DNA of 48,943 nt from Chimaeribacter arupi. Lineage in GTDB: Bacteria; Pseudomonadota; Gammaproteobacteria; Enterobacterales; Enterobacteriaceae. A model generated the notes under the pieces. It ran no database searches. It had not been told where the DNA came from and worked only from the letters and a program-made list of their open reading frames with translations. Shown piece after piece: positions 27,645-35,063 of this stretch (the first letter of the stretch is position 1; each line of letters opens with the position of its first letter). The stretch spans positions 1-48,943 of the forward strand of contig NZ_PJZI01000038.1 in the NCBI RefSeq assembly GCF_002858805.1, in the 5' to 3' direction. Made by a program: the position numbers and the translations under genes.

Positions 27645-27949
27645 TTAAGTCGTTGTTTGAAGTAAAAATCCCCTCAGCCACTACAATTCATAAAGACAAT
27701 TGCTAATATCCCGAAAAATATCACCGGTGAAAGTTATGAGATTCGATCGGGTCATCCCTTTACTCCGCTATAAAAGTACAAAAAAGCACCTTAAGTACAA
27801 TATTTCCGTTTCCCAAACGGGGCCCTATAAGGTCTTGCCAGGGGTATCAAGAGTGCCAGATCAAGTCCGGGCTAATACAGACTACGCTATACAAGAGATA
27901 TTATTTATCTGGCTTTTCCAACGTGGTCCAGCTTGATCTCTATGATCAA
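27645..27949. other. Right-end segment of the transposon without a recognised gene
   Basis: 305 AT-rich bp. A 78-codon open frame at 27700-27936 lacks a ribosome site and does not look like protein. I see nothing else here. Confidence 0.35.
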
Positions 27950-28093
27950 TCATTGGGCTACTTCCATGAGTAATTCTGGTTCATCATTCTTGTTGGCAAA
28001 AAAAGCATAAAATGACATGCCAATTTCATCCCCTTTAGCCGCAATCCTGGCTTCACATACCTTCACTGTCTTCGCTCGAATGATGGCTCTCAT
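27950..28093 (-). CDS. Possible 47-aa protein near the right transposon end
   Basis: Starts MRAIIRAKTVKVCEARIAAK and ends LLMEVAQ; basic N-terminal strand, acidic C-terminus. AGGGA lies about 9 nt before the ATG and the sequence looks protein-like. It ends without a terminator and may be a truncated 5' part of a longer gene whose rest was lost. Family not recognised. Confidence 0.4.
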   Translation of the reverse strand: MRAIIRAKTVKVCEARIAAKGDEIGMSFYAFFANKNDEPELLMEVAQ

Positions 28094-28170
28094 GACCTAT
28101 CCCTGGTGTGGTTGCGGAGGCCCCTGACTATCACACAGCGGTTAACGAGAGGGGTAGGTCAAAATTTAGC

Positions 28171-28208
28171 CTTAACGTACAATAATGCTCGATATCCAAA
28201 CTGACCCC
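28171..28208 (-). repeat. Tn3-family terminal inverted repeat, right
   Basis: 38 bp, CTTAACGTACAATAATG at the inner side to AACTGACCCC at the outer edge; complementary to 15230-15267 except at one position. Confidence 0.93.
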
Positions 28209-28213
28209 TGTAT
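28209..28213. repeat. Target-site duplication, right copy (TGTAT)
   Basis: Identical to 15225-15229 and directly outside the right inverted repeat. Confidence 0.9.
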
Positions 28214-28468
28214 GCAGACTATGGGGAAACATTTGATGGCATCGCCTATGACAGCAGGCATCGCCGATATAAGAAATGCTACGCTTTCTGGCGTCAGCCA
28301 GGGAGAACGATCCCTTTCAGAGATACACCGGGGGGAATGTGGACATTGAGGGAATACAAAGAGTATGACTCCGCGATATTCCCCTCTGGCTGGGCAGAAT
28401 CTTATATGACGGGCGAAGCATTGCTTGAAGAGGGGCTAAACTTCCAGATTGCCTCAGACCCGTACTGA
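28209..28468 (+). pseudogene. RES-domain toxin-like gene, 3' half
   Basis: Begins with the second copy of the target duplication TGTAT (28209-28213) and continues in the frame of 14819-15229: YGETFDGIAYDSRHRRY..., ending IASDPY and TGA at 28466-28468. DGIAYDS is the C-terminal RES motif carrying the conserved serine. An intrinsic terminator follows at once. Without the transposon the gene would be intact. Confidence 0.82.
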
Positions 28469-28472
28469 TGAC

Positions 28473-28500
28473 AGAGGGGCACCGTTGCGCCCCTCTTTTT
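28473..28500 (+). terminator. Intrinsic terminator of the RES gene
   Basis: AGAGGGGC (28473-28480) and GCCCCTCT (28489-28496) form an 8-bp stem with an 8-nt loop, followed by TTTTT to 28500. It overlaps the stop of the convergent gene by 2 bp. Confidence 0.85.
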
Positions 28501-29113
28501 AACCTGCCATCTGCTGACCAAAAAGATGGGCGTTACGCACCAACACGGCCATCTCTTTTTCGTTTGCGCCGTTCTGTAATATCTCAATGGGGGTTCTGTA
28601 AACGCCCTCATCATGCACATCGATCGGCGTTTTCAGATGATTCAGCATCAACATTGGGTGAAGCGCAGGATCATAGGCACTCATCACCTCTTCAAAGCCG
28701 GGCAGTAAACCCGCTTCAGTAAACTGGAAACGTGGGTAGATAAAATCGCCGTTCTGTTTAAAGGCCAGCAGCCTGTTCTTTTTCACACGGGCATTCACGC
28801 CTTGCCGGGAAATACCCAGAATATTCGCGACATCATTCACTTTGAGGGTGCCGCCCAATGCCTGAAGCTGCTCGTAGAATTTTTCCAGGTTTTCACGGCG
28901 ACGGCGGGCCTTACGCAGTTCACTGTCGGGTACCCGGGTGTTTTGCTCGAGCATCGTCGTGTATAAACGCTGGATTAACGTTTTATCATCCAGGCTGACC
29001 GCGTTCATGGCCTCTGCCTTGTCTTCAAATTCAGGCATTAAGGCCAGTGCTATGTTGTTGATGCGCTTAAGCAGGTTAAGCTGATACTCATTCAATTTGG
29101 CCGCATGTGTCAT
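28499..29113 (-). CDS. Antitoxin-like DNA-binding protein
   Basis: 204 aa. A basic, helical N-terminal half with a charged stretch RKARRRRENLEKF (68-80), then a helix-turn-helix at about 91-112 (KVNDVANILGISRQGVNARV). The C-terminal tail (about 150-204: P.L...L....GVYRTPIEILQNG.....V..AHLFG) follows the pattern of the toxin-binding tail of Xre/MbcA/ParS antitoxins that partner RES toxins. It lies tail-to-tail with the RES gene, 30 bp apart, rather than in an operon with it. I infer that it is the cognate antitoxin or a derived regulator, now left without an intact toxin. Confidence 0.6.
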   Translation of the reverse strand: MTHAAKLNEYQLNLLKRINNIALALMPEFEDKAEAMNAVSLDDKTLIQRLYTTMLEQNTRVPDSELRKARRRRENLEKFYEQLQALGGTLKVNDVANILGISRQGVNARVKKNRLLAFKQNGDFIYPRFQFTEAGLLPGFEEVMSAYDPALHPMLMLNHLKTPIDVHDEGVYRTPIEILQNGANEKEMAVLVRNAHLFGQQMAG

Positions 29114-29156
29114 AAATTACCCCTCTTGAATGTACAGTATACAGCCAGTTTACCAG

Positions 29157-29185
29157 TTACTAAAGTCGTTATCTGTTATTAGTAA
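29157..29185. promoter_or_regulatory. TTACTAA/TTAGTAA dyad upstream of the antitoxin-like gene
   Basis: TTACTAA (29157-29163) and TTAGTAA (29179-29185) are inverted with a 15-nt spacer, 44 bp upstream of the start at 29113. A possible autoregulatory operator. TGTACAGTATACA nearby (about 29131-29143) is a second small dyad. Confidence 0.4.
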
Positions 29186-29297
29186 AGCATTACGGCGAAT
29201 TGTGCAATTCGCACACAGAAATCACGACAGCGCAGGCACATCATAGCTCTCTTCCATTGCCCCTCGTATCCGCGATAGATTCACCCTAAACTCACCT

Positions 29298-29332
29298 AAA
29301 TGATTCCATACTTGGAAGGTATGGAATCATTT
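29298..29332. promoter_or_regulatory. 14-bp perfect inverted repeat before the recombinase gene
   Basis: AAATGATTCCATAC (29298-29311) and GTATGGAATCATTT (29319-29332), 7-nt spacer. It lies 38 bp upstream of the recombinase start. Arms and spacer have the size of a tyrosine recombinase core site, but an operator or a leader hairpin is equally possible. Confidence 0.55.
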
Positions 29333-29370
29333 TCACAAGCGCGCTATGCTGAACAAAATCTTACGGAGAA

Positions 29371-30468
29371 ATGGCCATGATCAAAGGCTTCAGTGAAGAT
29401 AAAGCCGCAGAAAACTGCTCGGCTGAAACCATCGCTTACCTGAACGCGACACTCGCGACCCCGATTGAGCAGCTGGAAGATTATTCCGATAACGATCCGC
29501 CGTTCAGCAAAGCGTTCATGCTGTTTACCCGGTTGTCACTGATGGTCACACGCCGCCGCCCGGAGCTGGGGGTGCATTGTATTCTGATCCACGTCATGCC
29601 GAAAATTGCTGACCTGCCGATCTCAAAAATCACCAAAGTCACGGTGAACCGGCTGACCAACCCGCTGATTATGCAAGGGAAAATTGTGCAGAGTAAGCGC
29701 GTGTTTTCCCTGATGAAACAGTTTCTGGCCTGGTGTGTTTATCAGGGCTACCTGGAGCAATCGCCGGTTGGGGACATCCCGATCAATAAAGTCGGCGGCA
29801 CGGCACCCGCGCCCCGCGAGCGCACCCTGTCAGACGCTGAAATCTGGGTGTTCTGGCACATCTGGGATTACCACAATGTCAGCGAATCCACCCGCTGGGC
29901 TTCCCGGTTGGTGCTGGCCGCCGCGCGCCGCCCGGATGAGGTGCTGCGCGCCAGGGTCAGCGAGTTTGATCTGGAAAATAACATGTGGAACCAGGGCAAC
30001 CGCAATAAATCCCACCGTGATCACCGTCTGCCCATCAGCCCGATCATGAAACTCTGCATTGAAAAGCTGATTGCGGCGGGTAAAGGCAGTGAATGGCTGG
30101 TGCCGTCCAACAAAAAGCCCAACGCGCCGATGTCCAAAGTGGTGCTCAGCCAGGCGTTACGGCGGATGACCAGTGACCCGACCATGCCGGCGCTGGACCC
30201 TTTTTCACCACGCGATTTACGCCGGACGGCCAGGAGTTGCCTGGCGTCACTCAATGTCACCAGCGATGTTTCGCGTAAAATCCTTAACCAGAGTCTGGTC
30301 GGGCTGGACCGCACCTATGACCGGCACGACTATATTGAGCAGATGCAGGACGCGCTGTGCAAATACTCTGACTTTCTTTTCACATTGATAGAGCATGATG
30401 GCGTAGGCGAACTGAACCATAAATACAAAGGCGATCGCCTTGATGTGGGAAATAGCCGGTTAGGGTAA
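29371..30468 (+). CDS. Tyrosine recombinase/integrase, atypical active site
   Basis: 365 aa. N-terminal SAM-like DNA-binding region (about 70-150), then the catalytic domain: AARRPDEVLRARVSEFDL holds the first arginine, a beta-hairpin lysine is likely in NRNKSHRD, box II reads FSPRDLRRTARS, and the nucleophile is in RTYDRHDY. Where most integrases have His before DLRRT there is Arg; a subgroup of integrases shares this. The second His position (usually NH) reads NQ. So the enzyme may be divergent or impaired. GGAG precedes the ATG; a second ATG is 6 nt further. I found no tRNA or att repeat nearby. Confidence 0.82.
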   Translation: MAMIKGFSEDKAAENCSAETIAYLNATLATPIEQLEDYSDNDPPFSKAFMLFTRLSLMVTRRRPELGVHCILIHVMPKIADLPISKITKVTVNRLTNPLIMQGKIVQSKRVFSLMKQFLAWCVYQGYLEQSPVGDIPINKVGGTAPAPRERTLSDAEIWVFWHIWDYHNVSESTRWASRLVLAAARRPDEVLRARVSEFDLENNMWNQGNRNKSHRDHRLPISPIMKLCIEKLIAAGKGSEWLVPSNKKPNAPMSKVVLSQALRRMTSDPTMPALDPFSPRDLRRTARSCLASLNVTSDVSRKILNQSLVGLDRTYDRHDYIEQMQDALCKYSDFLFTLIEHDGVGELNHKYKGDRLDVGNSRLG

Positions 30469-30494
30469 AATCCATTTTATTTACCCTAACCGGC
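30455..30494. repeat. 15-bp inverted repeat at the recombinase 3' end
   Basis: GCCGGTTAGGGTAAA (30455-30469) and its perfect complement at 30480-30494, with a 10-nt loop. It spans the recombinase stop codon and lies between convergent genes. No T-run follows on either side, although the stem base pairs near the loop are A/T. Confidence 0.6.
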
Positions 30495-30512
30495 GTGAGG
30501 CGGAAAAATAGA

Positions 30513-31001
30513 CTAGGTGCGGGTGAGTGCGTTATTTTCCTGCTGCTCAAGGGCCGATTTCGCCACCTGATAACAGGCATTCACATGGGCATTGCCCACA
30601 TATTTCATGGCGGTAAAACCAATGCCCGCGGCAATAATCTGGCCGGCGAACGGCACATATTTTACCAGTTGCTTTGAGGCCATTTTCACGCCCACTTTTT
30701 TCAGCAGCCTGATCACCAAATCACGGGTAATTGAATGCCCGATCACCTTGGAGCCAATGCTGCCGGCAGTGGTCAGCACCAGGGCTTTGGTGGTTGGGTC
30801 CAGCGCCTCGATATCCGCTTCTGACAGCTCAAACTTCTTGCTGATCGCCGGTAACATCTCCAGCAAAATCGCGGCATCGGAGCCGACATCGATCCCCGGC
30901 AGCGGCACGGCAGACGCCACCCCCGAAAGTGATGAACGGCGGGTGACCAGGCGATAGCAGTCATCACGGACTTTATTGAGTTCTTCCATTGTCTTGATCA
31001 T
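30513..31001 (-). CDS. Small hydrophobic EcsC/DUF697-like protein
   Basis: 162 aa from the ATG at 31001. A longer start at 31097 was rejected because a sigma-S-type promoter (CTATACTTA) lies between the two and the extra residues look non-coding. The N-terminal helix (MIKTMEELNKVRDDCYRLV) precedes a GVASAVPLPGIDVGSDAAIL stretch and further glycine- and alanine-rich helices (about 85-140), suggesting insertion in or contact with the membrane. Similar proteins are annotated as EcsC-like or DUF697; function is unknown. The promoter points to stationary-phase or stress expression. Confidence 0.55.
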   Translation of the reverse strand: MIKTMEELNKVRDDCYRLVTRRSSLSGVASAVPLPGIDVGSDAAILLEMLPAISKKFELSEADIEALDPTTKALVLTTAGSIGSKVIGHSITRDLVIRLLKKVGVKMASKQLVKYVPFAGQIIAAGIGFTAMKYVGNAHVNACYQVAKSALEQQENNALTRT

Positions 31002-31027
31002 GCGGGCACCCCGTTTTGCGTCAACAT

Positions 31028-31043
31028 GGAAATAAGTATAGCT
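31028..31043 (-). promoter_or_regulatory. Sigma-S-like -10 element
   Basis: On the minus strand CTATACTTA occurs at about 31042-31034 with -10 hexamer TATACT (31040-31035). It matches the extended sigma-S consensus. The start of transcription would fall near 31028, 27 nt before the chosen start codon. Confidence 0.55.
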
Positions 31044-31245
31044 AAGGTTCTGGTTTTCCGCGTTTTCCGGCGTTTCGCCTGATGTTTTTTCGCGCATTTT
31101 TATCGGGCGTGCGGTGTGCGGCGGCTAAAAGGCGAGCTGCATACTGCTTAAAAAATATTCATCGCGCAACGGCCCGTTGCCTCTTGCCCGCTGTATTTAT
31201 TTACAGTAATTTAGTGGTTTGACTACCCCCCACCGTGAAGACACT

Positions 31246-32025
31246 ATGATTTACCTTAAATGGTTTAGTCTCTGTTACCTTTGTATCGTCTTTTTATCAC
31301 TGGGATATAGCTTTGCCAGAGCCTCGCAGGACAGGGAAACCCCGGCCGCCCAGAGCTGGGCGAGCGCCCGCCGGGACTCCGCCCGCCTGGCGCCGGACCC
31401 GGCCGCATTCAGTAAAATCGCCATTGTGCAAGTCTATGCCGCACCCACTTATGGCTGGCGCGGGAAGGTGGCGCTGCACCCGTGGATCATCTTTAAACGG
31501 GCGGGTGAAACCCAATACACCCGCTACGATGTGATCGGCTGGGGCGGCAATAATGTGGTGCGCCGTAACTACGCGATCCCGGACGGCTTCTGGTTCGGCT
31601 CACAGCCTGCGCTGCTGGCCTCCCATCAGGGCGTGGATGCTGAAGCGATGATCCCGCGGATTGAGGCGGCTATCGAACGTTATCCGTTCCCGCACACCTA
31701 TCACGCCTGGCCCGGCCCCAACAGCAACACCTTTATGGCGCACATTGGCCGGGAAGTGCCTGAACTGGCGCTGGATCTGCCGTCCAATGCCATCGGCAAG
31801 GATTACCGGCCGCTGCTTAGCCCGGTAGGGCTGCCGCCTTCCGGCCGGGGGGTGCAGGTGTCGTTGCTGGGCGTGCTCGGCGTCACGGCCGGGGCGCAGG
31901 AAGGGCTGGAGTTCAACATCCTGGGCCTGAATCTTGGGGTGGACATCGCTTCGCCGGCGCTGCGCTTGCCGTTTATCGGCCGTGTCGGCTTCACCGGTAC
32001 ACCGGCCGTGGCCGGGAAGGAATAA
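31246..32025 (+). CDS. DUF3750-family protein
   Basis: 259 aa from the ATG at 31246, which puts a hydrophobic N-terminal helix (LKWFSLCYLCIVFLSLGYSF, residues 3-22) right at the start, a signal anchor or signal peptide. The remainder is periplasmic: VQVYAAPTYGWRGKVALHPW, then WGGNNVVRRNYAIPDG, and YHAWPGPNSNTF, all typical of DUF3750. The conserved H, W and N residues suggest an enzyme but no activity is established. It precedes uvsE by 80 bp on the same strand. Confidence 0.85.
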   Translation: MIYLKWFSLCYLCIVFLSLGYSFARASQDRETPAAQSWASARRDSARLAPDPAAFSKIAIVQVYAAPTYGWRGKVALHPWIIFKRAGETQYTRYDVIGWGGNNVVRRNYAIPDGFWFGSQPALLASHQGVDAEAMIPRIEAAIERYPFPHTYHAWPGPNSNTFMAHIGREVPELALDLPSNAIGKDYRPLLSPVGLPPSGRGVQVSLLGVLGVTAGAQEGLEFNILGLNLGVDIASPALRLPFIGRVGFTGTPAVAGKE

Positions 32026-32105
32026 CGCCGGGCAGCCTTTTCTGCGCGGCTTTCCCCCAACTCACTGTGAGCTGTTACACTTATATCACGTTCACAGGGG
32101 GTATA

Positions 32106-33074
32106 ATGAAACTAGGCTTTGCATGTAAATATCTTGATTCTGACCTGAAACAGGCTTACCCGTTCCGGGCCACCACCCGCAAGCGTTTTCTCAGTTTACC
32201 TGCTGAAGAACAGAAAAAGCTGATTTATGATCTCTCCGTGGTTAATTTAACCAACCTCTATTTAACGCTGGAGCAATTGGCTTTATTACCGGAAGCTTTA
32301 AGGATGATGCGCATCGGCAGCGATCTGTTGCCGTTATATACCGTACCGGAAGCCACGCCGATCTATAATGATTTCCTGCCGGAGCTATACCCGTTATTTA
32401 CCCGCTGCGGCGAGATTGCCCGGCAGTATAATATCCGGCTCTCTTTCCACCCTGGGCAATATTCAGTGCTGGCATCGGATACGCCATTGGTGGTCGAGCG
32501 GGCGATTGAGGATGTCGAATACCATGCGCTGTGCGCAACCTTAATGGGGTACGGCAAAACCTTCCAGGATTTTAAAATCAATATCCACATGAATGGCCGG
32601 AAAGGGTTTGCAGGATTCCAGGCAGCATTCGGGCAGCTCAGCGAAGCCGCGAGGCGGATGCTGACAGTGGAAAATGATGAGATCTCCTGCTCGCTGGATG
32701 ACGTGCTGCAAGCGGCCCCTCTCTGCCCGATCGTGCTGGACATCCACCACAACTGGGTAAAAGAGAATGAATTCATTATGCCGGATGATCCGCGCGTGGC
32801 GCAGGTGATTGCCTCCTGGCGCGGCGTCAGGCCGGTGCTGCACTACTCTATTTCGCAGGAAGGCCTGATCCCGGAGCAGGGTTTCCCGGACCAGCTGGTG
32901 CTGGGGCTGCCAAAGACCAAACTGCGGGCGCACTCCGATTACTACTTCAATAACACCCTGAATGACTGGGCGCTGTCGTTTGGTGAGTTCGACATTATGT
33001 GTGAGGTGAAAATGAAAAACCTCGCCAGAGACGGGCTGTATAACCACGCGCAACGCCGCGGGATCATCCAGTAA
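32106..33074 (+). CDS. uvsE: UV DNA damage endonuclease
   Basis: 322 aa from the ATG at 32106 (AGGGGG 6 nt upstream; upstream starts add unlike residues). UVDE is a TIM-barrel metalloenzyme that nicks DNA 5' to UV photoproducts and abasic sites, an alternative to UvrABC. It begins KLGFACK; RIGSDLLPLYT, RLSFHPGQYSVLASD, NIHMNGRKG, LTVENDEISCSLDDVL and PIVLDIHHNW hold the metal-binding His, Glu and Asp residues, and LHYSISQEG and AHSDYY finish the site. Length is typical. Patchily distributed in enterobacteria. Confidence 0.93.
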   Translation: MKLGFACKYLDSDLKQAYPFRATTRKRFLSLPAEEQKKLIYDLSVVNLTNLYLTLEQLALLPEALRMMRIGSDLLPLYTVPEATPIYNDFLPELYPLFTRCGEIARQYNIRLSFHPGQYSVLASDTPLVVERAIEDVEYHALCATLMGYGKTFQDFKINIHMNGRKGFAGFQAAFGQLSEAARRMLTVENDEISCSLDDVLQAAPLCPIVLDIHHNWVKENEFIMPDDPRVAQVIASWRGVRPVLHYSISQEGLIPEQGFPDQLVLGLPKTKLRAHSDYYFNNTLNDWALSFGEFDIMCEVKMKNLARDGLYNHAQRRGIIQ

Positions 33075-33078
33075 TGCC

Positions 33079-33109
33079 CCACCGGGCCGACGCCGTGTCA
33101 GCCCGGTGG
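33079..33109. terminator. Hairpin between convergent uvsE and DUF4432 genes
   Basis: CCACCGGGC (33079-33087) and GCCCGGTGG (33101-33109), 9 bp, 13-nt loop, without a T-run. Confidence 0.4.
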
Positions 33110-33118
33110 CCTGCGCCG

Positions 33119-34336
33119 TTACTCAACGGCGATCGGTTTTTCGTCCACCTGGACTTTCTCGTCACCCTGAATCCGGGTGATCCGCTGTTGCACCTGCTTC
33201 ACCGCGTCAGCATCTTTCAACAGTGAGTAGGTCAGCACAAATTCAGTGCTCTGCCCCGGCTGCAACTGCTTCACCCGGCCCTGCTCTTTCTCAATTGTCA
33301 CCGGGTAGGCGTAGTTGGTGCCCGGCTCAATGCCGGTTACGTAGCCCTGCTTCTGGGTATCGGTGTTCTTCCACATCGTCAGCAGCGGCAACTGGCGGGT
33401 ATCAAACTCAATTGCGGCACCTTTGTCCCCTTTGCTGTTCACCACGGCCGCCACGGTTTTGCTGTTGCTGTCCGCTTTCGGCACCAGGTTAAACACCATT
33501 TCATCGAAATCTTTGGTCGGCGCGCCGTAGACATTCCAGTCCGCCAGCCCTTTTTTCGCATAGTCATTGAACGGCGAAACCGATTTCAGCGGGGCCAGGA
33601 AACGCGCGTCTTTTTCCAGGATCGGCATCCCGAAGTTGCTGTGATAAATAATCTGATAATCATGCGGATAGTCCGCTTTATTGGTCAGCACATCATGAAG
33701 GGTGAAGGAGTCCGCGCCCGGCACGTAGCGCAGCTCCGTCCAGGTTTCGAGTTTGGCTTTTTTGAATGTCGTCTCTTTCAGCAGGCCCCGGATACGGATT
33801 TCATGCGGTGCCTGGTCATCGACAATCACTTCGACTTTTGAGGCCGGGGTGTTGCCCGCTTTGCCGTGCAGGGTGTAGATCATGCCGTCTTTGGTGACCG
33901 GGTGGCCGGTCCACTCAAAGCCGCAACGCACCATCATCTCATTGAACCCTTCCAGCCAGCCCAGCCCGTTGCGGCTCTCCAGGTTGATATAGGCGGGGTT
34001 AACCACTTCATCCACCGGCGAATCCCAGCCGAGGCGCACGCCGTGGCCGTTCACATGCAACAGATCCATGCCGCGGGTCGGGCTGAGGGTGATGGTCAGG
34101 CCGTTTTCACTGGTGAGGGTCAGCACTTTTGAGCCTTCCTGCTTGCCGCCATGCAACACTTTCTGTTGCAGGCTGAAGGGCTCACTCGACAATTTCAGCT
34201 GTTGGCTGCTGACCTGCCAGTTTCCCAGCTCGGTACTGCTTTCAGCATCTGTCAGCACCCAGCTTTGTGCCGCCGCCTGCCCACTGATTGCCGCCATGAT
34301 CATCCCTGCCAGACACGCTTTTTTCATTTTCTTCAC
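33119..34336 (-). CDS. Secreted DUF4432 (aldose 1-epimerase-like) protein
   Basis: 405 aa. A clear signal peptide: KK..KK start, hydrophobic core to about residue 20, cleavage near AAA-Q (23-24). The mature protein is a galactose mutarotase-like beta-sandwich of the DUF4432 group: LSPTRGMDLLHVNGHGVRLGW (first 20 diagnostic), WLEGFNEMMVRCGFEW and YHSNFGMPIL, with a conserved H, E and C region. Probably binds or epimerises a sugar in the periplasm. Two CRP-like sites lie upstream, consistent with control by carbon source. Confidence 0.85.
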   Translation of the reverse strand: MKKMKKACLAGMIMAAISGQAAAQSWVLTDAESSTELGNWQVSSQQLKLSSEPFSLQQKVLHGGKQEGSKVLTLTSENGLTITLSPTRGMDLLHVNGHGVRLGWDSPVDEVVNPAYINLESRNGLGWLEGFNEMMVRCGFEWTGHPVTKDGMIYTLHGKAGNTPASKVEVIVDDQAPHEIRIRGLLKETTFKKAKLETWTELRYVPGADSFTLHDVLTNKADYPHDYQIIYHSNFGMPILEKDARFLAPLKSVSPFNDYAKKGLADWNVYGAPTKDFDEMVFNLVPKADSNSKTVAAVVNSKGDKGAAIEFDTRQLPLLTMWKNTDTQKQGYVTGIEPGTNYAYPVTIEKEQGRVKQLQPGQSTEFVLTYSLLKDADAVKQVQQRITRIQGDEKVQVDEKPIAVE

Positions 34337-34394
34337 CCTGTTGCTGAATTGATTTAGCTAACGAGCCGCAAGAGTACAAACAGCGGCCGGTGGA

Positions 34395-34462
34395 AAACGT
34401 GACTGGCATCACCGCACCCGGTATCCGGGCATTTTAGCGCTGATAAACGTGAATGGTGTCAC
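34395..34462. promoter_or_regulatory. Two CRP-like sites upstream of the DUF4432 gene
   Basis: AAACGTGACTGGCATCAC (34395-34412) and AAACGTGAATGGTGTCAC (34445-34462) match at 15 of 18 positions, and each has GTGA-N6-TCAC, the CRP core. Their centres are 50 bp apart, close to five helical turns. Confidence 0.5.
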
Positions 34463-34544
34463 TTAACACCCTGAATCATTACTTTTTTGCAGCACTTTCT
34501 GTAACGTAAATCACTCTTTATTCACAGGATATTAAAACGATTCA

Positions 34545-34572
34545 GCCCGCTATCGCTGTTCGCGGCGGGCTT
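34545..34572 (-). terminator. Candidate terminator after the VOC gene
   Basis: AGCCCGC (34545-34551) and GCGGGCT (34566-34572), a 7-bp stem. Reading the minus strand it is followed by GAATCGTTTT. The rest of 34337-34642 holds only the CRP-like sites and the DUF4432 promoter. Confidence 0.45.
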
Positions 34573-34642
34573 AACCCGATGCGGATAACCGGCAATAAAT
34601 GTTGATTAATCCGTTACATAAAGCCCGCAGGCCTGAGGGGCA

Positions 34643-35007
34643 CTAATCCGGTATACAGACCCGCAGCCGGTGGCCGTCCGGGTCACACGCCACAAAGGTT
34701 CGGCCAAATACCGCATCATGCGGCGGCTGTTCAATCTCCACCCCCAGCCCGGCCAGCGGGCGTACAGCGCCTCAACCTCCTGCCGGTCTTTTACCATAAT
34801 GCTCAGTTCGGTGGCCGGGCCGGGGCCACCTGAGGCAAAATCCCTGGCATGGGTCGACCACAGCCCCAGATGCAGGCCATTGTCAAAAGCAAAGGCGGCC
34901 CAGGTCGGCAGCACGACTTCGGGCGCGCGCTCAAACAATTTTTCATAAAAGGCACTGCTCGCCGGGGGGCTGGCAACATAGAGAATGAACAGGTTCGGCA
35001 TTATCAT
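34643..35007 (-). pseudogene. VOC (glyoxalase-fold) protein gene with a single-base frameshift
   Basis: From the ATG at 35007 (AAGGAG 8 nt upstream) the product reads as a VOC dioxygenase/glyoxalase-like protein (FILYVASPPASSAFYEKLF, LGLWSTHA) up to about 34755. There the VOC frame jumps: the other frame continues LGVEIEQPPHDAVFGRTFVACDPDGHRLRVCIPD (quoted here as LGVEIEQPPH and DPDGHRLRVC) to TAG at 34643-34645. The span is 365 nt, one short of 122 codons, so one base is missing. It is divergent from the WYL regulator at 35064. A sequencing error is the alternative. Confidence 0.78.
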
Positions 35008-35063
35008 GGGGTTTTCTCCTTCAGGAATGGAGGCCACACTCTGTCACGGAGCAATGACAAAAC

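Larger units (their letters stand above)
15230..28208. mobile_element. Complete Tn3-family transposon with flavoenzyme cargo (12,979 bp)
   Basis: Bounded by 38-bp inverted repeats matching at 37 positions and by a perfect TGTAT duplication, and inserted in a RES-domain gene that rejoins in frame. Contents left to right: tnpA (minus), MFS exporter, Old Yellow Enzyme 1, LysR and NTF2-like gene (minus), luciferase-like monooxygenase 1, Old Yellow Enzyme 2, EthD protein, luciferase-like monooxygenase 2, double NTF2-like protein, a hairpin, and a possible 47-codon gene. Inner sequence next to both repeats shares TTTTGACCT. I recognise no serine or tyrosine resolvase inside. Intact ends and little-diverged repeats suggest a recent, possibly still mobile, insertion. 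Confidence 0.93.

Noticed and set aside
27700-27936. 78-codon plus-strand ORF in the right end of the transposon
   Set aside because: No ribosome site, AT-rich, not protein-like; left as noncoding.
29114-30494. tRNA attachment site for the tyrosine recombinase
   Set aside because: No tRNA-like sequence or matching direct repeats found on either side.
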